In this document: positions 43,977 to 53,815 of the stretch, in pieces
Position numbering within the stretch: the first letter of the stretch is position 1
Layout of the letters: each line of letters begins with the position of its first letter
DNA from: Microbacterium sp.
Lineage (GTDB): Bacteria > Actinomycetota > Actinomycetes > Actinomycetales > Microbacteriaceae
Assembly (NCBI GenBank): GCA_019510305.1
Contig: JAEKKN010000041.1
Coordinates: forward strand, 28,932 to 92,931
Direction of reading: 5' to 3'
DNA: 64,000 bases
Position numbers and translations under genes: made by a program
Notes under the pieces: model-generated
Told to the model about the DNA's origin: nothing
The model's database searches: none
Seen by the model: only the letters and a program-made list of their open reading frames with translations

Positions 43977-46703
43977 TCAGCTTTCGCCGCCCGCGTTGCC
44001 GCTGGTGCCCGCGTTCACGTCGTGCAGGCTGTACTTCTGGATCGCCTGCGCGGCGAGCGAGCGGTCGACGACGCCGTCTTCAGCGAGTGCCTGCAGCGTG
44101 CGCACGACCATCGACGGCCCGTCGATCTTGAAGTAGCGACGAGCGGCGGCGCGCGTGTCGGAGAAGCCGAAGTCGTCGGCGCCGAGCGTCGCGTAGCGGT
44201 TCGGGACCCACGGACGGATCTGATCCTGCACGGCGTGCATGAAGTCGCTGACCGCGACGACCGGGCCCTCGGCGCCCTGCAGCTTCTGGGTGAGGTAGGC
44301 CGTGCGGGGCTCCTCCTCCGGGTGCAGGAAGTTGTGCTCGTCGGCGGCGAGGCCGTCGCGGCGCAGCTCGGTCCACGAGGTGACCGACCACACGTCGGCG
44401 ACGACGCCCCAGTCGTTCTTCAGCAGCTCCTGAGCCTCCAGAGCCCAGGGCAGGCCGACGCCCGAGGCGAACAGCTGGGCGCGGGGGCCTTCACCTTCGC
44501 CGGCGGACACGCGGTGGATGCCGCGGACGATGCCGTCCACGTCGACGTTCTCAGGCTCGGCCGGCTGCACATAGGGCTCGTTGTACAGCGTGATGTAGTA
44601 CATCACGTTCGGGTCGGGGTGGTTGCCGCCGTACATGCGCTCCAGGCCGTCGCGCACGATGTGCGCGATCTCGTATCCGTAGGCCGGGTCGTACGACACC
44701 GTCGCCGGGTTCGTCGACGCCAGCAGGTGCGAGTGTCCGTCGGCGTGCTGCAGGCCTTCGCCGGTCAGCGTGGTGCGACCGGCGGTGGCGCCCATGATGA
44801 AGCCGCGGGCCATCTGATCGCCGGCGGCCCACTGGGCGTCGCCCGTGCGCTGGAAGCCGAACATCGAGTAGAAGATGTAGATCGGGATCAGCGGTTCGCC
44901 GTGCGTCGCGTACGACGTGCCGATGCCGGTGAACGCCGCGAGGGCGCCCGCCTCATTGATGCCGACGTGCACGATCTGTCCCTGCGGGCTCTCCTTGTAG
45001 GCGAGCAGGAGCTCCCGGTCGACCGAGGTGTAGTGCTGGCCGTTCGGGTTGTAGATCTTCGCCGTCGGGAAGTACGCGTCCATGCCGAAGGTGCGCGCCT
45101 CATCGGGGATGATCGGCACGATGCGGTGACCGAAGTCCTTCGAACGCAGCAGGTCTTTCAGCAGGCGGACGAACGCCATGGTCGTGGCGATCTCCTGCGT
45201 GCCGGAGCCCTTCTTGGGCAGGGCGTACGCCGAGTCATCCGGCAGCGACAGGCCGACGTGCGTCGAGCGGCGCTCGGGCAGGAATCCGCCGAGGCTGCGG
45301 CGGCGCTCGAGCATGTACTGGATCGTCTCGTCCTGGGGTCCCGGGTTGTAGTACGGGGGCAGGTACGGGTTCTCCTCGAGCTGCGCATCCGTGATCGGGA
45401 TGTGCATGGTGTCGCGGAACGTCTTGAGGTTGTCCAGCGTCATCTTCTTCATCTGGTGGGTCGCATTGCGGCCCTCGAAGTGCGGGCCGAGGCCGTAGCC
45501 CTTGACCGTCTTCGCCAGGATGACGGTCGGCTGCCCCTTGTGCTCGGCCGCGGCCTTGAACGCCGCGTAGACCTTTCGGTAGTCGTGGCCGCCGCGCTTG
45601 AGGTGCCAGATCTGGTCGTCGGTGTAGTCCGATACCAGGGCCGCTGCGCGCTCGTCCTTGCCGAAGAAGTGCTCGCGGATGTACGCGCCGGACTCGGCCT
45701 TGTAGGTCTGGTAGTCGCCGTCGGGCGTGGCGTTCATGATGTTGAGCAGGGCGCCGTCGGCATCGCGGGCGAGCAGGTCGTCCCACTCGCGGCCCCACAC
45801 GACCTTGATGACGTTCCAGCCGGCGCCGCGGAAGTACGACTCCAGCTCCTGGATGATCTTGCCGTTGCCGCGCACGGGGCCGTCGAGGCGCTGCAGGTTG
45901 CAGTTGATGACGAAGTTGAGGTTGTCGAGACCCTCGTTCGCTGCGACCTGCAGCTGACCGCGGCTCTCGATCTCGTCCATCTCGCCGTCGCCGAGGAAGG
46001 CCCACACCTGCGAGGACGAGGTGTCCTTGATGCCGCGGTTCTCGACGTAGCGGTTCGCCATGGCCTGGTAGATCGCGTTGATCGGGCCGAGGCCCATCGA
46101 CACGGTCGGGAACTGCCAGTAGTCCTGCATCTGGCGCGGGTGCGGGTACGACGGGATGCCGAACGGCGCCTGCGACTGCTCCTGGCGGAAGCCGTCGAGG
46201 TGCTGCTCGCTCAGGCGGCCCTCGAGGAACGAACGGGCGTAGATGCCGGGGGAGGCGTGGCCCTGGATGAAGATCTGGTCGGCGCCACCGGGGTTGTCCG
46301 CACCGCGGAAGAAGTGGTTGAAGCCGACTTCGTAGAGGGCGGCCGACGACGCGTAGGTGGAGATGTGCCCGCCGACTCCGATGCCGGGGCGCTGTGCGCG
46401 GTGCACCGTGACGGCGGCGTTCCAGCGGATCCAGGCGCGGTAGCGGCGCTCGACCTCTTCGTCACCGGGGAACTCCGGCTCGTTCTCCGGAGCGATCGTG
46501 TTGATGTAGTCGGTGGTCGGGACCATCGGCACACCCAGATGCAGCTCCTTGGAGCGCTTGAGCAGGCTCAGCATGATCTCGCGGCCACGTCCGTGGCCCT
46601 TCGCGTCGACGAGCTCGTCGAGCGACTGCTGCCACTCGCCGGTCTCTTCGGGATCGCTGTCGAGGGGGCCCTGGGAGTACGGATCCTGGTCGTGCACGGT
46701 CAC
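43977..46703 (-). CDS. aceE: Pyruvate dehydrogenase E1 component, homodimeric
   Basis: Homodimeric PDH E1 (908 aa), thiamine-diphosphate enzyme decarboxylating pyruvate to feed acetyl-CoA production with E2/E3 encoded elsewhere. [21 protein letters not shown], the metal/TPP motif [10 protein letters not shown] with downstream [14 protein letters not shown], and the C-terminal [15 protein letters not shown] segments are typical. GTG start has GAAAGG about nine bases upstream; a longer frame exists but no similarity. It precedes fasR and the fab genes. Confidence 0.95.
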   Translation of the reverse strand: MTVHDQDPYSQGPLDSDPEETGEWQQSLDELVDAKGHGRGREIMLSLLKRSKELHLGVPMVPTTDYINTIAPENEPEFPGDEEVERRYRAWIRWNAAVTVHRAQRPGIGVGGHISTYASSAALYEVGFNHFFRGADNPGGADQIFIQGHASPGIYARSFLEGRLSEQHLDGFRQEQSQAPFGIPSYPHPRQMQDYWQFPTVSMGLGPINAIYQAMANRYVENRGIKDTSSSQVWAFLGDGEMDEIESRGQLQVAANEGLDNLNFVINCNLQRLDGPVRGNGKIIQELESYFRGAGWNVIKVVWGREWDDLLARDADGALLNIMNATPDGDYQTYKAESGAYIREHFFGKDERAAALVSDYTDDQIWHLKRGGHDYRKVYAAFKAAAEHKGQPTVILAKTVKGYGLGPHFEGRNATHQMKKMTLDNLKTFRDTMHIPITDAQLEENPYLPPYYNPGPQDETIQYMLERRRSLGGFLPERRSTHVGLSLPDDSAYALPKKGSGTQEIATTMAFVRLLKDLLRSKDFGHRIVPIIPDEARTFGMDAYFPTAKIYNPNGQHYTSVDRELLLAYKESPQGQIVHVGINEAGALAAFTGIGTSYATHGEPLIPIYIFYSMFGFQRTGDAQWAAGDQMARGFIMGATAGRTTLTGEGLQHADGHSHLLASTNPATVSYDPAYGYEIAHIVRDGLERMYGGNHPDPNVMYYITLYNEPYVQPAEPENVDVDGIVRGIHRVSAGEGEGPRAQLFASGVGLPWALEAQELLKNDWGVVADVWSVTSWTELRRDGLAADEHNFLHPEEEPRTAYLTQKLQGAEGPVVAVSDFMHAVQDQIRPWVPNRYATLGADDFGFSDTRAAARRYFKIDGPSMVVRTLQALAEDGVVDRSLAAQAIQKYSLHDVNAGTSGNAGGES

Positions 46704-46851
46704 GGGGTGGAACCTTTCGTCAAGCTGGCGGGTCACGCCAAGAATCGGAGAGCGACGCGGGCAGCCTTGTCGGGAGTGCACAACGCGCGCCGATGTTTAC
46801 CCTATCCCCGATCACGGAGGAGCGGATGCCGGGGACGATCGCAGAGCCAGG

Positions 46852-46878
46852 TGTCACATCCGCGAACCGGGCGGTGTC
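46852..46878 (+). promoter_or_regulatory. Candidate ECF41-type promoter
   Basis: TGTCACA (46852-46858), 16-base spacer, TGTC (46875-46878). It matches the described ECF41 promoter (TGTCACA and CGTC) with one change, and lies 50 bases before the AhpD-like gene whose next neighbour is an ECF41 sigma factor. Confidence 0.6.
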
Positions 46879-46928
46879 TCCATGTCGAGGCCGGGAATAC
46901 CGGACCCGTAGGAAAGGGAGACACGAAC

Positions 46929-47534
46929 ATGAACAGCAGCACGACACGCATCCCGGCGGCCGAGGTCACCGGTGTCTACGGCGCCATGGTGAAGATGTTC
47001 GCGAAGAAGATGATGGGCCGTGTGCCCGAATCGGTCGGGGTGCTCTGGAACCACCCGGCGGTGATGAAGGACGCCATGGGCATCGGGCGCAAGGCCGAGG
47101 GATGGAAGGAACTCGACCGGGATCTCGCCTCCTACGCGGCGATGGCGGCGGCGGCCACGATCGGCTGCAGCTTCTGCCTCGACTTCAACTACTTCATGGG
47201 CCACAACCACGGACTGGACGCGAACAAGATCCGTCAGGTGCCGCGGTGGCGCGAGGCCACCGTGTTCACACCGCTCGAGCGCAGGGTCATGGAGTACGCC
47301 GAGGCGGCGAGCCAGACGCCGCCGGCCGTGACGGACGAGCTCTCCGACGCTCTGCTCGCGGATCTCGGACCCGCCGCGCTCGTCGAGCTCGCCGCCAGGG
47401 TCGCGTTCATGAACATGAGCGCCCGCATGAACGTGGCGCTCGGCATCCGTTCCGAGGAGTTCGCGGACGCCTGCGGCCTGCCTCCGCTCGCCGAGCGATC
47501 TGCGCTCCGCGACTCGGCGCCGACGTCCGCGTAG
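46929..47534 (+). CDS. Carboxymuconolactone decarboxylase/AhpD-like protein
   Basis: A 201-aa protein of the carboxymuconolactone decarboxylase/AhpD family. Redox CxxC is C80 and C83 (GCSFCLDF), with downstream histidines in FMGHNHG. Such proteins act on peroxides or as redox partners. AAGGGAGA precedes the ATG. Gene pairs of this type with ECF41 sigma factors are known (COE genes), and the upstream promoter suggests control by the next gene. Confidence 0.88.
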   Translation: MNSSTTRIPAAEVTGVYGAMVKMFAKKMMGRVPESVGVLWNHPAVMKDAMGIGRKAEGWKELDRDLASYAAMAAAATIGCSFCLDFNYFMGHNHGLDANKIRQVPRWREATVFTPLERRVMEYAEAASQTPPAVTDELSDALLADLGPAALVELAARVAFMNMSARMNVALGIRSEEFADACGLPPLAERSALRDSAPTSA

Positions 47535-47537
47535 GCT
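47532..47537 (+). promoter_or_regulatory. Leaderless -10 for the ECF sigma gene
   Basis: TAGGCT, its first three bases being the stop codon of the AhpD-like gene, ending seven bases before the sigma factor ATG at 47545. Confidence 0.45.
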
Positions 47538-47544
47538 CGCCGTC

Positions 47545-48438
47545 ATGGAAAGCGCCGAGACCGCCGCAGACGATCCGTTCGTCGTCCACCGCAACCTGCT
47601 CTTCACCGTGGCGTACGAGATCCTCGGATCCGCTGCGGATGCCGAGGATGTGCTGCAGGAGTCGTGGTTGCGCTGGGCGGCGGTCGACCGCGACCAGGTC
47701 GCAGCGCCCAAGGCGTATCTCGTGCGCATCGTGAGCAGGCAGGCGCTCAACCACATCCGCTCCGTGTCGCGACGCCGGGAGGACTACGTCGGCGAGTGGC
47801 TGCCCGAACCGCTGCTGACGGCTCCGGATGTGGCGGATGACGTCGAACTAGCCGACAGTCTGTCGATCGCCATGCTGACCGTGCTCGAGACGCTGAGCCC
47901 GGCCGAGCGGGCGGTGTTCGTGCTGCGTGAGGTGTTCGACGTGCCGTACGACGAGATAGCGGATGCCGTGGCCAAGACGCCCGCAGCGGTGCGGCAGATC
48001 GCGCATCGCGCGAAGGACCATGTCGCGGCGCGGCGGCCGCGTGTCACCGTGGTGCGCTCTGAGCACGAGCGCGCGGTCGATCGACTCGTCGCGGCCCTTA
48101 ACACCGGAGACATCCAGGGGCTGATGGATGTCCTCGCGCCGGACGTCGTGTCGGTCGCGGATGGCGGCGGCAAGGTCCGCGGCGCGGCACGCCGGCCGCT
48201 GATCGGCGCGGCCACGATCGTCCGTTACCTGGCCGGGAGCCTCGCGAAGGTCGTCGGAACCATTCATGCGACAGCCACCACGATCAACGGCCAGCCGGGG
48301 ATCCGGGTCGAACTGGACGGACAGCTGGCGGGAATCGTGACGGTGACGGTCGAACAGGGGCGGATCACCCGCATCTACTCGGTCGCGAACCCCGACAAGC
48401 TCGGCCGGGTCGATCACGAGGTCACGCTGGAGCGGTGA
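47545..48438 (+). CDS. ECF41-family sigma factor with C-terminal regulatory domain
   Basis: A 297-aa ECF sigma factor. Sigma2 at about 15-75 (DAEDVLQESWLRW), sigma4 at 112-165 and a C-terminal SnoaL-like domain. The ECF41 signature motifs are all seen: WLPEP (85-89), DGGGK (206-210) and NPDKL (282-286). In this family the C-terminal domain replaces a separate anti-sigma factor. Target promoter TGTCACA/TGTC lies before the AhpD-like gene, so self-inclusive control of the pair is likely. Confidence 0.9.
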   Translation: MESAETAADDPFVVHRNLLFTVAYEILGSAADAEDVLQESWLRWAAVDRDQVAAPKAYLVRIVSRQALNHIRSVSRRREDYVGEWLPEPLLTAPDVADDVELADSLSIAMLTVLETLSPAERAVFVLREVFDVPYDEIADAVAKTPAAVRQIAHRAKDHVAARRPRVTVVRSEHERAVDRLVAALNTGDIQGLMDVLAPDVVSVADGGGKVRGAARRPLIGAATIVRYLAGSLAKVVGTIHATATTINGQPGIRVELDGQLAGIVTVTVEQGRITRIYSVANPDKLGRVDHEVTLER

Positions 48439-48479
48439 CGCTCACGGCGGCGCTCGGGCATGGTTAGGATGATCAGGAA

Positions 48480-48552
48480 GGGCCTTTAGCTCAGCTGGTA
48501 GAGCGCCACGTTTACACCGTGGATGTCGTCGGTTCGATCCCGGCAGGGCCCA
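48480..48552 (+). tRNA. tRNA-Val (anticodon TAC)
   Basis: 73 bases with a full cloverleaf: acceptor arms GGGCCTT/AGGGCCC (one G-T pair), D-arm GCTC...GAGC, anticodon stem CCACG/CGTGG with loop TTTACAC (anticodon TAC, valine) and T-arm with GGTTCGATCC. The 3' CCA is not encoded. It stands alone between the ECF sigma gene and a RibD-C reductase. Confidence 0.97.
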
Positions 48553-48597
48553 CCGGATTCTCCGCACGCAACGATGGCGGCCTCGCGCAGCGGACTC

Positions 48598-48603
48598 TAC
48601 ACT
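48598..48603 (+). promoter_or_regulatory. Leaderless -10 for the RibD-C reductase gene
   Basis: TACACT ending six bases before the ATG at 48610. Confidence 0.45.
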
Positions 48604-48609
48604 CGCGTC

Positions 48610-49167
48610 ATGGGACTGCTGACCTTCAGCATCAACGTCACCCTCGACGGATGCGTCGATCATCGAGAGGGAATCGCCGACGATGAGACGCATGCCTTCT
48701 TCACGCGTCTCATGGACGGTGCCGGCGCCATGCTGTGGGGACGGACGACCTACGAGATGATGGAGAGCTCCTGGCCCGCCATCGCTCGCGGCGAGGAGGA
48801 CGCCCCGCCGACGTTGCGAGAGTGGGCGCTCAAGCTCGAAGCGAAGCCCAAGTTCGTGGTGTCGTCGACGCGCCACGATTTTCCGTGGAACAACAGCCAC
48901 CACCTCGTCGGTGCTCTGCGCACGACCGTGCAGGAGCTCAAGGACAGGACCCCGGACGGCGTGCTCCTCGGCAGCGGCAGGCTCGCGACGGAACTCGATC
49001 GCCTGGACCTGATCGACGAGTACAGATTCCTCGTACACCCGAGGATCGCGGGTCACGGGCCGACGCTGTACGAGAGCGGGCTTGCGAGCACAAGACGACT
49101 CGATCTGATCTCGGCGGAACCGCTCAGCTGCGGTGCGGTCGCCATGCACTACCGGCGCGCGGGCTGA
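48610..49167 (+). CDS. RibD C-terminal/dihydrofolate reductase-like protein
   Basis: A 185-aa protein of the RibD C-terminal domain family (DHFR-like fold). N-terminal FSINVTLDGCVDH, GAMLWGRTTYEMM and the GVLLGSGRLATELDRLDLIDEYRFLVHP region are typical. The substrate is unknown; this family includes riboflavin reductase-like and many uncharacterised enzymes. ATG chosen because it gives the family start. Confidence 0.88.
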   Translation: MGLLTFSINVTLDGCVDHREGIADDETHAFFTRLMDGAGAMLWGRTTYEMMESSWPAIARGEEDAPPTLREWALKLEAKPKFVVSSTRHDFPWNNSHHLVGALRTTVQELKDRTPDGVLLGSGRLATELDRLDLIDEYRFLVHPRIAGHGPTLYESGLASTRRLDLISAEPLSCGAVAMHYRRAG

Positions 49168-49205
49168 ACAGACTCTCGCCGTGTGCGCCGGAGCAGAGGG
49201 CTCCC

Positions 49206-50042
49206 TCAGCTGAAGGCGGTGTCCACGGCGTCCTGGACGACACGCACGATACGCGCCGGCACGCCGTCGCGACCCCGGACCCGCATGCGTACGGGCGGAG
49301 GCTCGGGGAGGCCGAGCACGGGACGCAGTCCTTCCAGCCCGCGATCGACGACGGGAAGCAGGATCGCGCCGAGGCCCGAGCGGGCGGCCGATTGGCCGCC
49401 CGCGAGGTCGCCAACCTCGACGACGGTGTGAAAGGGTCGCCCGCTCGCTGCCATGAGCTCCAGAACAGCGGGGCGCATCACGCATGGCGGATCGAACTGG
49501 ACGAGCGGAACCGGGCCATCGGAAGGCGCAGTCCATTCGGGCGACGCGAACCAGCCGAGCCGGAGCTTCGGCTGGAGGGGGCTCGTCGTGCCGATCTCGA
49601 GGACCACAGCGAGATCCAGTCGGCCTGCCTCGAGGGCTTCGGCCACTCTGGCGGTTCGATCCAGGCGGAGTCTCACCTCCGTGCCGGGCGCGGCATGCCG
49701 CAGCGAGGCGATGATCTCGGGGAGCATCTGTTCGGCGCCGTGCTCGGTGGACCCGAGCACCAGGGTGTCGGTCTCATGGGGAACCCGAACCGTTCGAAGC
49801 ACTTCGTCGTGCACGTCGAGGATTCGGCGAGCTTCTGACAGGAGGATCTCGCCTCTCGGGGTGAACATCATGAGCCGTCCATTGCGTTCGACGAGCGGCG
49901 CTCCGACGACCTGTTCCAGGCGCCGGACGTGCTGGCTGACAGCCGATTGGCTGAGGTGGAGCGCAGCGGCCGCGCGGTGGAATCCGCCGCACGACGCGAT
50001 GGCGAGGAAGGATCGCAGCGGAATGACATCCAAGGTGTCCAT
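49206..50042 (-). CDS. LysR-family transcriptional regulator
   Basis: A 278-aa LysR regulator: N-terminal winged helix (about 3-62, FLAIASCGGFHRAAAALHLSQSAVSQHVRRLE) and a periplasmic-binding-protein-like effector domain. Divergent from a DMT-type exporter, so control of that gene is likely. ATG is six bases after TAGAGT, suggesting a leaderless message. Confidence 0.9.
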   Translation of the reverse strand: MDTLDVIPLRSFLAIASCGGFHRAAAALHLSQSAVSQHVRRLEQVVGAPLVERNGRLMMFTPRGEILLSEARRILDVHDEVLRTVRVPHETDTLVLGSTEHGAEQMLPEIIASLRHAAPGTEVRLRLDRTARVAEALEAGRLDLAVVLEIGTTSPLQPKLRLGWFASPEWTAPSDGPVPLVQFDPPCVMRPAVLELMAASGRPFHTVVEVGDLAGGQSAARSGLGAILLPVVDRGLEGLRPVLGLPEPPPVRMRVRGRDGVPARIVRVVQDAVDTAFS

Positions 50043-50048
50043 AGGGGA

Positions 50049-50054
50049 ACTCTA
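50049..50054 (-). promoter_or_regulatory. Leaderless -10 for the LysR gene
   Basis: TAGAGT on the minus strand ending six bases before the ATG at 50042. Confidence 0.5.
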
Positions 50055-50134
50055 TTCCGATCTCTTTTGTCTATCGATCGCGATTGCTAATCGTTGTTGG
50101 ACGGCGGCCGGTCGGCACGACGAGCATCGAAGAC

Positions 50135-51043
50135 ATGAACCTCCGCACGAGTCACGTGATTCTCATCGTCCTGCTATACGGGCTCGGGTACCCGCTCGGC
50201 GCGATGGCGCTGGGAGAACTGTCGGCGCCTTGGGTGCTGAGCATCCGGTTCGTGCTGGCCGCCCTCCTTCTCGCGGGCGTCGCCGCCCTCGGGCGCCGAC
50301 GCTGGCCGAGGGGCCGTGAATGGGGGCACGTCGTCGTCGTCGGCGTTCTCACTCAGGCCGTGCAGTTCGGGTGCGCGTACGAAGGGATGAGGCTCGGCGT
50401 CCCGCCGACGCTGACAGCGCTCGTGATCGCGATGAACCCGCTCGTGACGGCCGTGCTCGCGGCGTCGTGGCTGGGCGAGCGCCCGACCAGACGAGGCATC
50501 GTCGGTCTCGCGCTCGGGCTTGCTGCGATCGGTGTCGCATTCGCGGGAAGGGTCTCTGCCACCGGCATCGACGCAGCCCTCGTCCTGACGCTGCTCGCTC
50601 TACTCGGGATGTCTGCGGGTGGCGTATATCAGCAGCGATTTCTCGCGGACGTGGATCCGCTGCCCGCGAGCGCCGTCGGGCAGTCCGTGTCGGCCGTTCC
50701 CATGATCATCTGGGCCGCCGTCTCACCACCCGACCTCGGCGACCTGCCGCGCGCGCTCGTGAGCATGGGGGCGATGATCGTGTTCAGCGCCGCGGTCGGC
50801 ACCACGGTGTACATGGCGGCTGTCCGCCGGAGCGGGGCGGCCCGGGTCTCGCTGCTCTTCGCGCTGATCCCCTCCGTCGCCGCACTCTTCGCTTGGCTGC
50901 TGCTCGGCCAGATGCCGAGCCAAGGAGTGCTGCTGGGCCTCATCATCGGTGCGGTCGCGTGCGTGGTGGGCGGGACCGGAGCCGGAGGTGCTGCGCGCAC
51001 GAAGGTCTCGCTTCCGCACTCGGCCGGAGCACCTGAGGTCTGA
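50135..51043 (+). CDS. EamA/DMT-superfamily transporter
   Basis: A 302-aa drug/metabolite transporter with ten hydrophobic helices in two EamA repeats (about 1-140 and 150-290). Relatives export amino acids or metabolites. ATG chosen because the hydrophobic part starts there. Divergent from LysR with about 92 bases between. Substrate unknown. Confidence 0.88.
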   Translation: MNLRTSHVILIVLLYGLGYPLGAMALGELSAPWVLSIRFVLAALLLAGVAALGRRRWPRGREWGHVVVVGVLTQAVQFGCAYEGMRLGVPPTLTALVIAMNPLVTAVLAASWLGERPTRRGIVGLALGLAAIGVAFAGRVSATGIDAALVLTLLALLGMSAGGVYQQRFLADVDPLPASAVGQSVSAVPMIIWAAVSPPDLGDLPRALVSMGAMIVFSAAVGTTVYMAAVRRSGAARVSLLFALIPSVAALFAWLLLGQMPSQGVLLGLIIGAVACVVGGTGAGGAARTKVSLPHSAGAPEV

Positions 51044-51119
51044 GTGCCGCCGGCCGGTTTTGCATTCTTCCGGTCGCCATTGCTGGAGTGCGATACGCCA
51101 GCCCTGCGAGACTGGCCGC

Positions 51120-52070
51120 ATGGCAATCATCGAGAACTCGAAACTCACGGTCGTCGGCGCGGGGAGCGTGGGTTCGAGCGTCGCCTACGCAGCCCTCATC
51201 CGAGGTTCTGCACGTCACGTCGCCCTGTACGACATCGCGACCGAGAAGGTCGATGCCGAGGTGCTCGACCTCGCGCACGGCACGCAGTTCACGGGCTCGA
51301 GCGACATCACCGGCGGCAGCGACCTGTCGGTGGTGCGGGGCTCGCACGTCGTCGTGATCACCGCCGGTGCGAAGCAGAAGCCGGGTCAGACGCGCATGGA
51401 GCTCGCCGACGTGAACGCCCGGATCATCCGCACGATGCTGCCGCAGCTGCTCGAGGCGGCGCCGAACGCCGTCTTCGTCATCGTGACGAACCCGTGCGAC
51501 GTGCTCACCGTGATCGCGCAGGAGGCGACCGGGCTTCCGCCCGAGCGCATCTTCTCCTCCGGGACCGTTCTCGACACCTCGCGACTGCGATGGCAGCTCG
51601 CACAACGCGCCGGCGTGTCGACGAGCAGCGTGCACGCCTACATCGTCGGCGAGCACGGCGACACCGAGTTTCCGCTGTGGTCGCACGCCTCGATCGGCAC
51701 CGTGCCGATCCTCGACTGGTCGACCCCGCAGCATCCGCCCTTCACTCTCGACGAGCTCGGGTCGATCGCGGTCGACGTGCGCGACGCCGCCTACAAGGTC
51801 ATCCAGGGAAAGGGCGCCACGAATTACGCGATCGGTCTGTCGAGTGCCCGCATCGTTGAGGCGATCCTGCGCGACGAGCACGCGGTCATGCCCGTGAGCA
51901 CCGTGCTGCACGACTTCCACGGCATCGACGGCATCGCCCTGTCGGTCCCGTCGATCGTGAGCGCGGCAGGAGCCGTTCCGGTTCGGAACACGCCGTTCTC
52001 CGACGCTGAACTCGCTCTGCTCCGGCGATCGGCCGACGCTCTCGAGGCCGCGGTGGGTGAGCTGCGATGA
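51120..52070 (+). CDS. ldh: L-lactate dehydrogenase
   Basis: LDH (316 aa), reducing pyruvate to L-lactate with NADH. GAGSVG at 13-18, active-site loop with Q86 (the residue that in LDH, not malate dehydrogenase, picks pyruvate) and R92, and catalytic H179 in GEHGD. An ATG just before [14 protein letters not shown] is the start. The stop overlaps the next gene (ATGA). Confidence 0.93.
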   Translation: MAIIENSKLTVVGAGSVGSSVAYAALIRGSARHVALYDIATEKVDAEVLDLAHGTQFTGSSDITGGSDLSVVRGSHVVVITAGAKQKPGQTRMELADVNARIIRTMLPQLLEAAPNAVFVIVTNPCDVLTVIAQEATGLPPERIFSSGTVLDTSRLRWQLAQRAGVSTSSVHAYIVGEHGDTEFPLWSHASIGTVPILDWSTPQHPPFTLDELGSIAVDVRDAAYKVIQGKGATNYAIGLSSARIVEAILRDEHAVMPVSTVLHDFHGIDGIALSVPSIVSAAGAVPVRNTPFSDAELALLRRSADALEAAVGELR

Positions 52071-52948
52071 AGGTGATCATCAGCGGGGCGTCGGGCCTGA
52101 TCGGCACTGCACTGAACGCATCCCTGCAAGCCGACGGCATCGAGGTGACGACGCTCGTGCGTCGATCGGCGCGGAACTCGCAGGAACAGCAATGGATGCC
52201 GGGGGAGAGGCCGCTCGACCCCGATGTGCTCGCGGGAGCGGAGGCCGTCGTCGCTCTCGGCGGCGCGAGCGTCGGGCGGCTGCCCTGGACCCGCGGATAT
52301 CGCCGTGAGCTCGTGCAGTCGCGCCTGCAGACCACCAAGACCCTCGCGACAGCGGTGCGGGCATTGGGAGCGGATGCACCGGCGCTGCTGTCGGCGTCTG
52401 CCGTCGGCATCTACGGATCGGCGCCCGGCGCGGTGCTCGACGAGACGTCACCGGCTGGAAGCACGTTCCTCGCGCGGCTCTGCGTGGCCTGGGAGGACGA
52501 GGCCCGACGCGCAGAAGATGACGCCCGTGTGGCGCTGCTGCGCACGGCGCCCGTGATCCACCGACGCGGGGTGCTGAAACCGCTGATCCAACTCACGCGC
52601 TTCGGGGTGTCGGGGCCGCTAGGCCCCGGGACCCAGCTGTGGCCGTGGATCTCTCTCGATGACGAGGTGCGGGCGATTCGTCACGTCATCGACGAGAAGC
52701 TCGTGGGGCCGGTGAACCTCACCGGCCCCACGCCGGCCACTGCGAACGACACCGGTCGCGCTCTGGCCGAGCGCATGCACCGGCCGTTCTGGCTGCCTGC
52801 TCCGAGCTGGGCGCTGCGTCTGGCGCTCGGCGATGCGGCGGATTCGCTGCTGCTCGCCGACGCCGACGTGCGCCCCGCCGCCCTCAGCAGATCCGGGTTC
52901 CGCTTCGAGCACGAAACCGTGCAGGACGCGGTCGCCGCGTCGGTGTGA
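52067..52948 (+). CDS. TIGR01777-type epimerase/SDR protein
   Basis: A 293-aa atypical short-chain dehydrogenase of the TIGR01777 (YfcH) type with N-terminal [23 protein letters not shown] and a DUF1731 C-terminal end ([13 protein letters not shown]). Substrate unknown. Overlaps ldh by four bases and ends two bases before the convergent SDR gene. Confidence 0.9.
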   Translation: MKVIISGASGLIGTALNASLQADGIEVTTLVRRSARNSQEQQWMPGERPLDPDVLAGAEAVVALGGASVGRLPWTRGYRRELVQSRLQTTKTLATAVRALGADAPALLSASAVGIYGSAPGAVLDETSPAGSTFLARLCVAWEDEARRAEDDARVALLRTAPVIHRRGVLKPLIQLTRFGVSGPLGPGTQLWPWISLDDEVRAIRHVIDEKLVGPVNLTGPTPATANDTGRALAERMHRPFWLPAPSWALRLALGDAADSLLLADADVRPAALSRSGFRFEHETVQDAVAASV

Positions 52949-52950
52949 AC

Positions 52951-53715
52951 TCAGTGACCGTGCGGGTCGAGCCGGTTCAGCGTCGCAACCACCTCGGGGT
53001 AGTCGCCACGGGCTTCGCCGTATCGGAGGAACTTCACGTTCTCGACCTGGATCTCGGCGGCTGCCGGCTGCGCCTCGATCAGTGTCATCACCTCGGAGAT
53101 GAAGTCGTCGAGCGGCATCGCGAACTCGCTCTCCTCCTGCCCTGGCATGAGCGCGGTGCGCACCGCAGGCGGCTCGAGTTCGACGACGCTCACGGATGAC
53201 CCGTCGAACTGGAGCCGCAGCGACTCGCTCAGCATGTGGATCGCGGCCTTCGTGGCGTTGTACGTGGGCGTGACGCGCAGCGGCGCGAAGGCCAGACCCG
53301 ACGACACCGTCATGATGGTGGACGCGGGCATCGAGCGCAGATGCTCGATGAACGCGGCGATCAGCCGGATCGGGCCGAGCAGGTTCGTCGTGACGGTGGC
53401 CTCGGCGGTGTCGAGGAAGCCGGCGGGTGTGGTCCAGTCCTCGACTCGCATGATGCCCGCCATCGTGATGAGCACGTTCAGTTCGGGGTGCTCGGCGAGG
53501 ACCGTCGCGGCGGCCGAGCGGATGCTGTCGGCATCCGTCGTGTCCACCTGGACCGTGCGCAGACTCGGGGTCTCCCGGGCGATGCTCTCGAGGAGGTCGG
53601 TTCGTCGGCCGCCGATGATCACGGTGTTGCCTCGTGCGTCGAGCGCTCGAGCCAGGGCGAGCCCGATGCCGCTCGTCGCGCCGGGGATGAAGATGGTGTT
53701 TCCGCTGATGTTCAT
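52951..53715 (-). CDS. Short-chain dehydrogenase, DltE-like
   Basis: A 254-aa SDR. Cofactor motif GATSGIGLALA, ITMAG (NAG-like) and catalytic Y-x3-K in YNATKAA. DltE-like members accompany XRE regulators; here an XRE-type gene is divergent 100 bases away. The C-terminal part contains an acidic DDFISEVM segment. Substrate not known. Confidence 0.87.
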   Translation of the reverse strand: MNISGNTIFIPGATSGIGLALARALDARGNTVIIGGRRTDLLESIARETPSLRTVQVDTTDADSIRSAAATVLAEHPELNVLITMAGIMRVEDWTTPAGFLDTAEATVTTNLLGPIRLIAAFIEHLRSMPASTIMTVSSGLAFAPLRVTPTYNATKAAIHMLSESLRLQFDGSSVSVVELEPPAVRTALMPGQEESEFAMPLDDFISEVMTLIEAQPAAAEIQVENVKFLRYGEARGDYPEVVATLNRLDPHGH

Positions 53716-53815
53716 GCAACCAGCGTGTGACGGCCGATCGATGCGCGGCAGAGAGCGGTCATCCACGGACTGTCGGTCCCTGGATGCGACGCCGGAGTGG
53801 AGGGATACTTCGAGG

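Noticed and set aside
43623-47534. A 1303-residue plus-strand open frame running antisense through aceE into the AhpD-like gene
   Set aside because: Only the last 201 residues are a real protein (AhpD-like, own ribosome site). The rest is a GC-rich shadow of aceE and fasR with no family similarity.
48480-48552. tRNA-Val as a possible integration site of a mobile element
   Set aside because: No integrase, no repeat of the tRNA 3' end, and normal housekeeping genes follow.
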